From positions 62,001 through 126,000 of the forward strand of contig JAQPZY010001579.1 of NCBI GenBank assembly GCA_029931535.1: a stretch of DNA of 64,000 bases, written 5' to 3'. The DNA is from Margaritifera margaritifera (lineage: Eukaryota; Mollusca; Bivalvia; Unionida; Margaritiferidae). Under the pieces are notes generated by a model, which searched no databases, was not told the DNA's origin, and worked only from the letters and a program-made list of their open reading frames with translations. Below are positions 1 to 13,000 of this stretch, piece after piece (position 1 is the first letter of the stretch; every line of letters begins with the position of its first letter). A program made the position numbers and the translations under genes.

Positions 1-337
1 GCATGATATAATGAAAATAATATTTTCTGAAAAGTATCCATAAGATATGGATCAGAGCTATTCCAGAGATAATGGTATGGAGGGGTCAGAAGGCACTTTT
101 TATTTTCACCCACCAGACATAAAATATAATTAATATCACCCACCAACTTGGATGAAATATATATTTCTTCAAGCACCACCTTGCATGAAATGTATTTGCA
201 GAAATTCAACCTATTATGAATGCATAGTAAGATAAAAGGCAGTCCCTAAGATGGCTTGTTTTCATGAAATTTTCAGAATCTAGGGTGCAGTATATAGTGT
301 TTACTCCCCTGAGACAACAAATTTATTTGAGCCCCCA

Positions 338-462
338 GTAACCAGGAGAAAGCCAGATTCATCAAGCAGAGAGCATGTGTCAACAATATTTTTGTTTGTA
401 TTATGTGACTACTGCATTGACATGTGCTCACTGCTTGCTGAATCTTGCTTTCTCGAGGTTAC
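338..462. repeat. foldback (MITE-like) inverted repeat
   Basis: Arms 338-382 and 418-462 are inverted copies of each other with about 10 mismatches over 45 bp (left arm starts GTAACCAGGAGAAAGC, reverse complement of the right arm starts GTAACCTCGAGAAAGC). The loop is about 35 bp. No clear target duplication is visible. Confidence 0.7.
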
Positions 463-2536
463 TGTGATATCGACAAGTTTCTGCCCATTGTTCTCGGAAT
501 AAATATGTTGAGAATTATGTGTCCTTTAGTTTTTTTACTAACATTACATGACATTCATTTAATATTTTCACATTTTTTTGTACAATAACACTGGAAAGGT
601 TTTTTTTGTTGGTATCACATGACTACTGAACCTCTGATGTCATGGACAGGTTGCAAAAGTTGGGTAGTCACGTGACTTGTAAAGTAAATGGCGAGTACCA
701 GATCAAATTTTATCAACGCTGTTGTTTCGTCTTGTCTGTCATTGGATTAAACAAATAACAAATGCTAAACTTGCAATTTCTGAGAAAATAAATCCTCCTA
801 CTATCAACCTGATGCAGGTATAGCTCGATGTAAGGTCGTTTAAGCTTGCTAGGCCCAATAGTAAGCAGCTACCCTATGCCGACATCGCGCAGTGTTGTCA
901 AATTCCAACTTTTACATAGGCAATGCATTTTGACCCCACACCCCAACATAAATGTCCAAATATCTAAAATGGGATGGGAAGGGTCAGAGGAAACTCAAAA
1001 TATGTCGAACGTGCAAGTTTTTTTCTTCATAATGTTGCTCTTTATGCCATTTCTGTATGATATCAATTGCATCATATACCAAAAGTCACCACCAAACATA
1101 AATTAAAAATCATTTTTGATCCCATCATGCATATTTAATAAATTAAAAAAGAAACACCAGGTATAATATTTTAATTGTACTGATGTCCAACCCTCCCACA
1201 CCATCATTTCTGGAATAGCCCTCAGTGGAATTTGTGAATAGTTCAGTGTCATTTCCACAAAAAGGTAATAGCAGACAACCTGCTTAACATGAGCAATTAC
1301 AATATCAAAGAACTAACTTGCCTAAATAAAGTAAACACCTTTTTACTTGGCAAGTCATTTTGCTACTGGATTTAAAAGTAGGTAGTCAAACTTGCTACCT
1401 GTTTCTTCATGTTTAACTTTGTCTCTGTATTATGCCCCTAACACTAAAATGCTGCATGCTAACTTCAGCTGAAAAACTACGATCCCTAATAAAGTTATGC
1501 TGCATGCTAACTTCAGCTGAAATACTACAATCCTAAATAAAGTTATGCTGCAGAAATCACAATTAGGAAATGAGACCATCAGGGGCCATAACTCCTCTAA
1601 ATGGTGATGTGTCCAAAAGCTGCCAATCAAACTCATTCAAGGTTTCATCAATATAAAGCTGCACACCAATTCTGGTTGAAATCCAACTAATAATGTTCCA
1701 ATTACTTGATTGTCAATTATCTGTCACTTCTAGTAAAATCACTAATTAAATGAATACAATTTCTATGATTAATTATGGTAAAATTCAGTTTGGCACCATT
1801 CCAACTGTTTCAGCTATCAAACAAGTTAAACTAGAATTCTGTGTATGTAAAACACATAGCCCTACAATTCCCCATTTTGACCTCCACCTCAGAGTTTGAG
1901 ACTTTTGGGTAAGAACTCCCCCTTATGCAAATATTAGGTTGATGTATGCATGATTTGTCTTTTTGTGCCCAGTAAATATGTATCTGGTTATATGGTGGGG
2001 ATCTCAAAGTTTCCAAGCTATCACCCAGAGGCTTAGTCTTTTGGGGGGGTAAGGATGAACCCCATAGCCAATGTCAGCTGCATGTAAACATCTGTGTTTT
2101 CATGTCCAGTAAGAGTATATATGGTCACAGGTGGTAATCTCAATAGTTTCCAAGTTATGACCCAAGGGCTAAATCAATGGGGGTAGGGATGAACCCTAGG
2201 TTTAGTGTCATCTGTTGTTGATCAGTTACATATACTGGGTAAATGAAGTGTAAGCTCATGGACATTGTCATTTTCTGCTCTTAAGTTTACTGCAAAATAC
2301 AGTTTCAAGTACAAGGTTTACTGCAAAATACAATCTAAGTCCAACATAAGGTGCTACTATGAATTTTTAAAAAAAATTAATAACTTCCCAACAGATTTAT
2401 AAATTTCAAAGAGAGTCATACCAAAAAATAAAGAGAATTTCAGCATGTTTTTATTTAAAAAGCTTTATGATTTAAAAGGTTTGAGAGAAGACTTCCATCT
2501 CTGATATATCTCAGGTATCAAAACTAGAATAAAGTA

Positions 2537-2540
<4 letters not shown>

Positions 2541-2567
<27 letters not shown>
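2541..2567. repeat. (GT)n microsatellite
   Basis: Uninterrupted GT dinucleotides, about 13 units. Confidence 0.95.
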
Positions 2568-2570
<3 letters not shown>

Positions 2571-2866
2571 TGCAAAATGGGGATATGAGTGAGATTACAC
2601 ACCCACACATCAGAGACACACACTAAAACTTGGACTTCCCTGATCTGCAGTAGAGGCTAGCTGAAACATGATACTACAATCAACTTTACCATCAATTTTA
2701 TTTCCTGGCCTGTTCTGATGCCATCCCCATTTTCTTGTTATTTTGACAAACTCTGTAATAAAACATATTTATCCATTTGCAATCCTGTTGCTAAATATAT
2801 ATTTGTTTCCAAAATCAGTTTGCAAGGTATCTGCAAATCTGCTGTATGGAGTGAGGTGCAAACAGT

Positions 2867-3049
2867 TAGCAATCACCTCTGTTGGGCTGCAAAGGGATTG
2901 CAAATAGTTACTTAGGAATAAAATACTTTTGCAATCATCCCTGCTGGGCAGCAAAGAAATAACAAATAGTTACTTAGTAATACAATACTTTTGCAATCAC
3001 CCCTGATGGGCAGCATAGGGATTACAAATAGTTACTTAGTACTACAATA
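2867..3049. repeat. 62-bp tandem repeat, three units
   Basis: Three consecutive copies of a unit containing CAAATAGTTACTTAG and ACTTTTGCAATCA, diverged by a few bases each. Confidence 0.8.
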
Positions 3050-3274
3050 CATTTTTTAAACTTCAGATCATGAGTTAAGTTATGCTACAGAAACCAAAGT
3101 TAGGAGGATGGAAAATCAGGAGCCATACCTCCTCCAAATGTTGTGGAATGCTGAAAATAAAATTTGTTCAAGGTCTCATCAACATAAAGCTGCATGCCAA
3201 TCTGGTTGAAATCCAAGAATCCTTGGTAAAGTAATGCTGCAGAAACCAAAGTTGTGAGGATGGGCAATCAGGGT

Positions 3275-3367
3275 GCATAACTCCTGTCAATATCAGGGCA
3301 CATAACTCCTGTCAATATCAGGGCACATAACTCCTGTCAATATCTGGGCACATAACTCCTGTCAATA
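3275..3367. repeat. 25-bp minisatellite
   Basis: About 3.7 copies of the unit ATAACTCCTGTCAATATCAG plus GGCAC. It lies inside a copy of the dispersed family that starts near 3060. Confidence 0.9.
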
Positions 3368-3664
3368 CTGTTGTGGAATGTTGGAAATAGCACTCATTTA
3401 AGGTCTCATCAACATATGGACACAAACCCAAATTTGGTTAAAATCCAATAAACCTTGATAAAGTTATGCTGCCAAAAAAAAAGACAGGGAGATAGGCAAC
3501 AAGGTAGCACAAGTACTGTAAATAAAGCTGCATACCAAATTTGGGTAAAATCCAATACTTCCCAGTAAAGTTATCGTTTTGAAACCTAACTGGTGATGGA
3601 TGGACTGATGGATGGATGGACAAACAGCCAGATGGACAGACATAAGTGATTACTATAGGCCTCA

Positions 3665-3783
3665 GCCAACTTTGTCATGTGGAGCCCTAATTAGTCCTTT
3701 GTCATGTGGGGTCCTAATTAGTCCTTTGTCATGTGGGTCCTAATTAGTTCTTTGTCATGTGGGGTCCTAATTAGTCCTTTGAC
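3665..3783. repeat. ~27-bp minisatellite
   Basis: About four copies of TTTGTCATGTGGGGTCCTAA followed by TTAGTCC. Confidence 0.9.
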
Positions 3784-3964
3784 TCTTGATTCCTCCCACA
3801 GACTTCAAAACTGTCAGACTATTTTCTAAAAAGGCTGGAATATATATTCAAGAAGTTGATGCAAAGACCATCGCTATATGAACCCTATAAAAATGCAATA
3901 AAATTGAAGGGTTCATAACAATTTAATTCTGATGGCCACTGTTGAACATTCTATGAGAACTTAC

Positions 3965-4039
3965 TGTTACTGCTGACTGAGACTTCATGCGACTCGCATC
4001 CTCCATTAATTGTTTCCTCTTCAGTTCCCCAGCTTGTGA
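3965..4039 (-). CDS. LZTFL1: LZTFL1 exon, coiled-coil continuation (last exon seen)
   Basis: This 75-nt exon (25 codons, phase 0) lies between acceptor CCTGTTTCAG and donor ACA|GTAAGT. It encodes [18 protein letters not shown] and KSQSAVT, charged and helix-prone like the vertebrate region after the first heptads. Assignment rests on its phase, both splice sites and its position directly after the preceding exon. Sequence similarity alone is weak. No further exon was recognised between 1 and 3964. Confidence 0.82.
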
Positions 4040-7000
4040 CTGAAACAGGACAAGTTTTAGCACTCTAGTATCACTTAAATTAACAAAATACATTCCTACT
4101 CTTAGTGACAAATTCTAGTGGATAAAATTGGGGATTTTGTTTATACATTAGACAGTGACATTTGTGGACAATCATCCTGTAAACGGATAAATCTGACTTT
4201 ATTGACATTACATGCCATCATTTTTGAATGTAATATAATCAATGCATGCTGAGCATGAAGTAAATACAAGTAAAACTAGATCTGTCACTAAGTGAGTGCT
4301 TATGGAATACCCACTGCAAGAGATGAAGTGTCAGTAACATTTTTAAAAAGATGTCAAGATAACTCCAAAAATACTAATATGACAAATCCAAATCTTATTT
4401 GAGACACAAACTCTTGCAATGATACAAATGCATTACCAAGTTTCATTAAAATATCTTGAATGGTTCTGGAGTTATCAACCAGACAAGAATGTGACAGACA
4501 GATGGACACAGTTTGTAATAAACATGGGATAACTCTTAAATACTATCAGACAGACTCCAATATTTTATAGGACATGATGTCTAGTCATGATACAAGAGCA
4601 TAATAAGTTTATGAAGATGTATTAGAGGGTTCAGATGCTATTAAGTCAACAAAAGTGTGATGGATGGATGGATGGATGGATGGATGGATGGATGGATGGA
4701 TGGACAAGTGAACTCAAGTATATCCCTCCTCCCAAACTTGGTTTGCCAGGTTTATAACAATGGCTTTTATCATAGAATATGTCAGTTTAATATCAGTTTG
4801 ACTACAACTCATAAACATAAGTTTAATTCATTCTACATTGCATGTGCCATACATCATCAACATGAATTCAATTAGCTCCAGTATGCTATGAAAGTTAGAT
4901 GTTTACATACAGTGAAATACAAGTAGAAGTTTTCTCATTAGGATTACCCCCCAAAAATTTTAAAATACAAGCTTTTTCTTGGAAAAATGTTTTTTTCATA
5001 CTTACTGCTGCTGTAACTCCAAGAATTTGTGCTTTCAATGCTTCATTTTCTGCTTGCAACTCTTCAATTTTCTAGAAAGACAAAAGACCCAACTACAGTC
5101 TAACAGAATTAGCTGCATTAACATCATTTTAAGTCCATACCAACACCGACAATAATATAATCTTAGAAGCTGTCTAATCTTAAATACTTTACCATCTGTA
5201 CATGTATTTTACCATCTGTACATGTATTTTACCATCTGTACATGTATTTTACCATCTGTACATGTATTTTACCATCTGTACATGTATTTTCTACAATTAC
5301 CTAAAGTATTTATTGTCCTGCAATACCAGCTTTTGATCTTGCTCTTTGGAAAATTCTAAACCATGTTTTCTTATGAACAAGGTATTTTTTGTACACTTCT
5401 GTTAGCACTCATATAAATTGTTCTTGTCCAAAACTTTTGATGGTTTTGGGACCTTACCTAAACGTTTTGATTTCCTTAAGGAGATTGGGTCCAACGTCTT
5501 CAAAAGATATTAAAGAGCCTCCTTTGGTACAGGAGGAAAAACTTTGGTGGCGTGTTTACCAAGACACTATGAACAGCATCAAATTTAATGTTTTGAAAAC
5601 TGTATTCATTAGTGTTTTTGCAAATAGTTGAACATCCTATCTTTTTGCCAAAGAAAAATTATCAACAGAAAACCAAAAATGCTTTATGGCATCTATATAT
5701 TTGCAAGGCCTGTAAATCTTAACAGTTTCGCTCCAGTAGCATTTGTTAAATAGATTCATCATGGAAAGTGTGTACATTATCACAGGACACAAATGTTCCT
5801 GCCTCAATATGTGGTTTAAGTAGAAAAGAGGAAGAACTCTGACAGGAACTGATACAGCCATATGCATGCATGTATAGAAATACATATGAACATTCCCAGT
5901 TGCTGAAAGAAACAAACAAGATTACTGTAAATGGTACATTACAGGCCTGCCACATGGTACATTATATGTCTGCCACATGTCTGCCACATGGTACGTGATA
6001 TGCCTACCACATGGTAAATGGTATTATTACACTTGTTTTATGTAAAACACCCTTTCTTTGGTCAGATACATGACCTTTTGAATCCGAAATCATTCCTTGT
6101 CCTAAATGCAAGCCATCCACAAAATTTGTTCAAGGTAAGAAAAAACAGAACTCAAGTTACTCAAGTTATTTTGCAGACACAATTGTTTTTTCCAGTCATG
6201 GTGACCTTGACCTTTGACCTAATGACCCAAAATCAATAGGTGCCTTTCTTTTTGCAAGTCATCCACAAAGTTTGGTCAAGATTTGTCGCATAGAACATAA
6301 GTTATTTTCTGGAAACTGTTTTACTTCTTGGAGTCCCTCTGACCTTTGACCCTCAACCCAAAATCAATAGGTATCTTCCTTGTCTCAAAGACAAGCCATC
6401 TTCAAAGTTCAGTCAAGGCATGTGGTACAGAGCTTAAGTAGTTTTGTGGAAATAGTTTTTTCTTCTTTTGATTTCTGTGACCTTGATCTTTGACTTTTGC
6501 ACATCCAAATGCATAGGTGTCTTCCTGGTCTTAAATGCAACCCATCAATAAAGAGTTACAAAGTTTGATCAAGGTATTTGGTATACAAGTCTTGTTCCAG
6601 TGTTAAGTGTTTGATATTCATTTTTTCAGTAATAGCAGCATTTTTGATATTTGTAATATTTTCAACTAGCAAAAATCAGGCTAATTTCAATGTCCACTAG
6701 CATATTTCATATTTTGAAATAAAAATTTAAACATACTTCCAAAACATCAATAACAAGAAACTTCTAGTTCCTTTCTTTTTTCAGCTAGCAATATCATAAT
6801 TGTAACAAGGAAAATGCCAGCTTGCTATTATCAATTTCAAGCCATGTGTTGACAGTTTTCCTTCTTTCAGTTCATGTCACCTTGACCTTTAACCTTTAAA
6901 GCCCGAAATTGATAGATTTCTTCTGTGCCCCAAATGCAAGCTTACAAAATTTGGTAATGGTAGATGCTGGAGAACTGGAGTTATTTTGTGGAAGTGAAAC

Positions 7001-10000
7001 AGGGAACATATGTACAGATGGATGGAGAACATCATAACCTGATACACTCTGCCTTATGAAAACTGGAACTGTAAATTGGATGGTGAAGTGATCTGAGTGA
7101 TAGCTGGTACAGATCACACAGTCACATAGTGTTCACTGATGTACATATGATTCAGAGTTCCATCTTTTCTATGAGTTTGTGTAATCACAGACTGTTAAAA
7201 GACATGCCTTCTTGTTAATGTTTAGAGGATTATGACTTTCATGTTGGATTAGCTGAGGTCATCAACAAAATCTGCTAACAGTAAAGTCATCAATGAGAGA
7301 GCTGAAATCTGCTCAAGAAAAGTTTCAGGTCTTTTGAGGAATGAAGTTGTATCTATGTTTCATATATTATAAAGACAACAAAGTATAAACTGCTTTGAAT
7401 GGTGTGCTTAGTTTGTTACCAGAATTGATAAATGCTTCACATCTATTGCTGTGTTTGCCTAGAAATAAAGCACATGGCATGATTGACATAAAGAGCTACT
7501 CCACAATGAAATTTGTAGCTTACTTCTATCTTTCTTCATCAGGACAAAATTGTCTGATAGTGTGTAAGTTCCAGTGTTTGTTATGAAATGTGAAGCCCTA
7601 AGGTGTGACATACTAACATGAAAAAATGATAAAACTGACAACACAGTAATGTTTAGAAAATTCATTTATCAAATGAATGTGCCAAAGACATTTACTTTAA
7701 ATCTGCAACAACTGTACAAGTTTCAAAGCAAAGCATTGAATACCAGAGGATAAGTCATTAGACCTTTTTCACATTGGCCACTACTCTGCTTCTCATAAGA
7801 TAATGCTTGGTTTCACAGTGAATCCCATATAGTTAACAAAAGAGCTTAAACAATTGAATGAATAAACAAATGAACTTATATGAATGAATGATGAATGAAT
7901 TATTAATCAATGATTCTTCCAAAAATAATTATATGGTTAAATGAAAATAAAACTTGCAAATGAATACAGAAAGTGTACAAATGTCCAAGAAGTTAAAGAG
8001 AAATTTAATATTAAACCTGCAACTTTGCAACAACAAAAAATGCATCCCTAAAAATGATCTTTTCTTCTTTCCATTATGTAGTCTTTAACCATTTTCTGAT
8101 TATGATATGACTACTTATAAACAAAAAGTTGCAATCAAGACCTTAATTACTAGGAAAGATTTACAATGTTGACTTTTAAGCATCAATAAGAAAAACTTCA
8201 CAGTACACTGACCATAAATTCATCTTTAATAAAAAACACTTCACAGTACACGGACCATAAATTCATCTTCATGAAGAAACACTTCACAGTACATTGACCA
8301 TAAATTCATCTTCAATAAGAAACACTTCACAGTACACTGACCATAAATTCATCTTCATGAAGAAATACTTCACAGTACACTGACCATAAATTCATCTTCA
8401 TGAAGAAACACCTTACAGTACACTGACCATAAATTCATCTTCATGAAGAAACACTTCACAGTACACTGACCATAAATTCATCTTCAATAAGAAACACTTC
8501 ACAGTACACTGACCATAAATTCATCTTCAATAAGAAACACTTCACAGTACACTGACCATAAATTCATCTTCATGAAGAAACACTTAGAGGATATTCATTC
8601 TTTGCCAAAAAGATGAGCTTAAATAAAAATGAAAACATTATATTCATTTCTTGAGCGAACTTTCAGCCCAAAAATTTGTATGGCATTCCAAAAATTCTCC
8701 AAGTTTTCACTAGATTTTTTTTCAACAACTACTTTCACAAAATCGGTAGCATTCTTCATGAATCATGTAAAGAAAATTATAATTTTGTGAATCTCGATAA
8801 CAACTTATTTTAGACATTTCAGGTAAAAAATAAACATGGGGGGGATATGATGATAAATCTCAAGTACTTAAAAATTTGAGATCCTTCCATTTCCTGTGTT
8901 TATCTGAAATAATGCAAATAATAAACAGGAATTATTTTTTTCCACAACAGAAGTAACTCATTTTTATTGTTCTCTGTATTAAAATATATATTATGATTTC
9001 TCTTTTTTTATGGGGTTTTGAATATCAGTCTGTTGAAGATACTTTAATTTAGACTACTATCAAGGTATTGGACCACAAATTATTTTACAGCCAGGGAACC
9101 AGTCTACTGGTGGGGGAATAAAAAATAGAGTACTAAATCTTTTGAGATGTGCCCAATGGGTAATAAATGGGTTCAATTTTGTTCTGTTATTAATTTCACA
9201 AACTTCAATCGATGTACTATAGCTGACAAAAATATTTACTTTGATTTTTATATCCTGTATTTCATTTCCTACTGACAAAATAGCATACGGACTCTTGCTG
9301 CAAGGCTATGTTATTAGGAGTAGACTAGGGAGTAAATCTCTCCCCCCCCCCCACAGCATCATGAGACTCAACAACATGCTGCGAAGCACAAGTTTTTTTA
9401 GGCTGACAAAAAATTTCTCTGACTGTAATGAATGAAACCATGTGTGGCTTGTATGCCAAGCTAGTGAAGAACTTATTTTTTAAAAAATATATTAAGTTCC
9501 ATGGGAAATTAATTGGTGTTCCGATCCCTTAATGATATAAAAAAAAACATGAAAGTTGATTTAACTATTTAGTCTCTTAGTTTCTATGAATAAATAAGTA
9601 AACAAATGAGAGAACAAGCAGATGGAGAAAACTGTTGGGGTAAGGGTAAATGAGAAACTGAACATAAGAATGAATGAATGAATGAATGAATGAATGAATG
9701 AATGAATGAATGAATGAATGAATGAATGAATGAATGAATGAATGAATGAATGAATGAATGAAAGAAATGTACAAAAATGAGACCAATATGATAATTATGA
9801 AATAAATGAATGAACATATGAATTGAGAAGAAAGGAGATAACTATCATATACACAAGAGAGTATGGTCAGAAGATTACTTATAAATATTTACTCCAGACC
9901 TGTAGTTTAACATGCAGACATTGTAAGCTTGTTAGAAGCAAAACTAACGCTAATGGATGTTCCAGAGAAAGGGGGTTGTAGTGATTTTATTAAACTAAGT

Positions 10001-13000
10001 AATAAAACAATTATCTTCTTGGCTGGTTACCCTCAGGTACACATGGTAAACTTTAAACAAAGCCAACAAGTCACTCATCTCCCCTAGCTGACTCCGAACA
10101 ATAAAAATGGCCTTCATTCTTTCATCTGCTTTTATCTTAAATTTGATTTATCATTATGTATATTTAATACACCTTAATCTGAGCAGAATAACATACTGAT
10201 TAGTTTGATCTTTGACACCTCTTAGGTCAAATACTAAATAGCTGTCTGGCTTAAAACACCTTCATTAAAATTAGAACTTGCTATCTGGGATACATGGTGG
10301 AATAATATTTTTTGTTATACATGTACTTTTCTTGTATGAATGTAAGTATTAATGTACCGTATATACTCGATTATAAGTCCACTCGACTATAAGTCGACCC
10401 CCCCTTTTTAGGGCTGCAAAAAGTGATTTTCTCTTTGACCCTCCTATAAGTCGGGGTGTATTTTGGAAGTCAGATCCGTCTGAAGGGGTGACTTCTTAGT
10501 GAGTCAGAAACGCACTTTGGAAATATAAACAAGCCAAACTGGATAGATAAAGATAAAACCAGTGTAAAATACGATTATATTATTTAGTGAAATATGTCAC
10601 AAATAAATTGACAACTTACAATCTGTCCATCTTTGTGTAATAAAATTCATTGAAAAATCCATAATGCTTAACATTTTAAATCCGTTTAAATCCACGAATT
10701 CAATTATAGGTCACATACCGGTATAAAAATAGAAGTTCAGAATGATCCGATTCACAATATCCCGTAATATGTTAATTCCACATGTCATACAAATAAACAA
10801 TGAAAGTTAAGTCCACCTTTTTGTGATTCACGGTACCCTATAAATGTCACCATCTAATGTCATCTGGTACAAAGTCCAAGAATTAATCCTCATTGTCTGA
10901 TAAAGTTCTGAAATCCTACATCGTCGTCTAGTCATTGTAAATATTCGTCGTCTAGTCATCGTAAATCTCATCTGACTCCGATTCTCGGCTTTACTGTCAT
11001 ATGCGGGTGCTTATGCAGAGACTGAGCTTGAGCTTTGTGAGTAACACTTTGATCATAAAGTTAGAAATCTATTAAAGGCTGCAATGGAACACAATTCAAT
11101 TGTGTGGCAAGATCACAGGGAGTTCAAATAGCCACCCTCTGTTACTTGGCACTGAACATGTTTCAAACTAGCGGCTTGATCAAAGGGTTGTCACATGGGA
11201 AAACAAAGAGTGTGGTGCCTTTACAAGCAAAGGGATTAAGGTCAAAGTATATGCACAGGTTGTAGAACTCTACTTGGCACTGAAAAGGATTGTCAACTTG
11301 AAAACAAAGTGAGTCCCTTTACAAGCCAAAGGCTTATTGGCCCACGTGCACTGGCTGATAACTTGGGAAATATCGTCTGGGAATTAAATCTGACTTGTGG
11401 AAAAAGAAAATACAAAAACTTTTATTGCATCAAGCACAGTCTTTATACAGCAAAACACAAATATTAATACAAATACAGGCAATATACTTACTAGTAAACA
11501 CCCACGGTAAACACTGACGGACACTTCATTTTGTGGTAGGTAGTATTTAATTTACTGGTAATATTTTCAAATTATTAAAATCCAAATAACTGTAGATACA
11601 TGTATTGTGTAATGAATACCGTCATGAAACGGATAACACAGTGCATACCATATATGCATTACTGCATAGGAATAGTGGCATGAAAACGTAAAAATATATG
11701 AATTGACAGTATTTTTATGTACTGCAAACATATAGAGTTTCCAACATTACCCCAAGATTTTTTTATTTTTTTAATGTCGCGCTTATAGGATGACCCCTAC
11801 TCTGCATGAGTCGAATTCTAAGTAAAAAACGTTGACTTATAAGCGAGTACATACGGTACACAATATAATTAATCATGCATACAATAAAAGCTGACAATGT
11901 TGGTGACCATGAATGTTCTTTACTCGCAATTTCTCTGTGGCCCTGGATAACTAGCTAAGTTTGCTCCTTCAAGCGAAACCTCTCAAGCTCTCGCAGGGCT
12001 TACCATCACTGACCAAGTTTAAAACATGTTATTTTTAAAAAAAAATTATTCAGCACCCTTATATGATGCATCATGCACATTTCCATTATCTTTGCAATGA
12101 TTCAGTAAAGTTTTCAAAGCAATGAATTGAAAACTAAATGAGTTGATTATGCAGAAATAGAAGCCTTTGATGCAACAGATGGATGGATGAGGGACAAGTG
12201 CAATACATTAAGGGCACTGCCATTTTTGGCAGGTATCAAATTAAAAAACAAAGAAAAGAAAAATCTAAGAAGCAGTAATTTTGCTGGTAAATATACATTT
12301 CATACAAAGTTACAAGTCCTTGATGGAAATGTAAACTGTATCTTTTTAAAAAATCAAAACTGGTCACGTTGTTATTAACAACAAATAGATTGTTTGTTTG
12401 GCTTCTTCTAAGTTATTGTGACTAAGTTGATAAGATGTATGGATATATAGTCAGTGCTGAAAGAAAATTTTTTGGGACACAGGCCAATTTGTTTACTATT
12501 ATTTGGATACAGTGTTGAAATTGCTGTACTTTAAACATGAAAAGAAATAAACAAAATCATATTAAATTGACTTGTGTGTTTATTCACCTCTCAAAATATT
12601 TAAAGTAAAGCAATGTTTCCTCCAGCTCCTGATGTCAACCATTGTCCAATGCTCTATGTCCTCCGTACTTGTTGGATCAGCAGTGTTGATGTTCATTAGT
12701 ACCTGAAGCTTGTCTTGCTTTATACAACAGTACTCAAAGAAAAAATTTCTTCAGACACAGGCTCAGGTCAAGTGGCTTTTAAAAAAAATCACTTGGCTTA
12801 ACTTAAGATCCACTTGCCCAACAAGGCCATATTTTTTGCTATTATTTTGTCACAACCAACCACCATCCAGAAAAATTAAATGGTCAGTTCCTTATATTTG
12901 TGATATTGTTCAAGAGACTGAATCCTCATTCACATTCTGCTTAAGAGGGGAAAACAACTAAGGAGATTTCCAACAATTTAACATTTTCTGCATGCTCATG

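Larger units (their letters stand above)
1..3964. other. LZTFL1 intron or downstream sequence without recognised exons
   Basis: AT-rich DNA with a foldback element (338-462), a GT microsatellite, several short minisatellites and two stretches of a dispersed repeat recognisable by GTTATGCTGCAGAAACC (1430-1690 and 3060-3590). A further degenerate repeat lies at 1850-2240 (TTCCAAGTTATGACCC type). Missing C-terminal LZTFL1 exons could in principle be here, but none was found. Confidence 0.6.

Noticed and set aside
600..710. Weak inverted similarity between GGTATCACATGACTACTG and GTAGTCACGTGACTTG...GAGTACC
   Set aside because: The match is short and patchy with no target duplication; it could be chance.
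8196..8590. CRISPR-like array of regularly spaced repeats
   Set aside because: The units are contiguous tandem copies without unique spacers, in a eukaryotic intron. The same holds for the other arrays.
9577..9817. [12 protein letters not shown] open frames on the minus strand
   Set aside because: Produced by the GAAT microsatellite.
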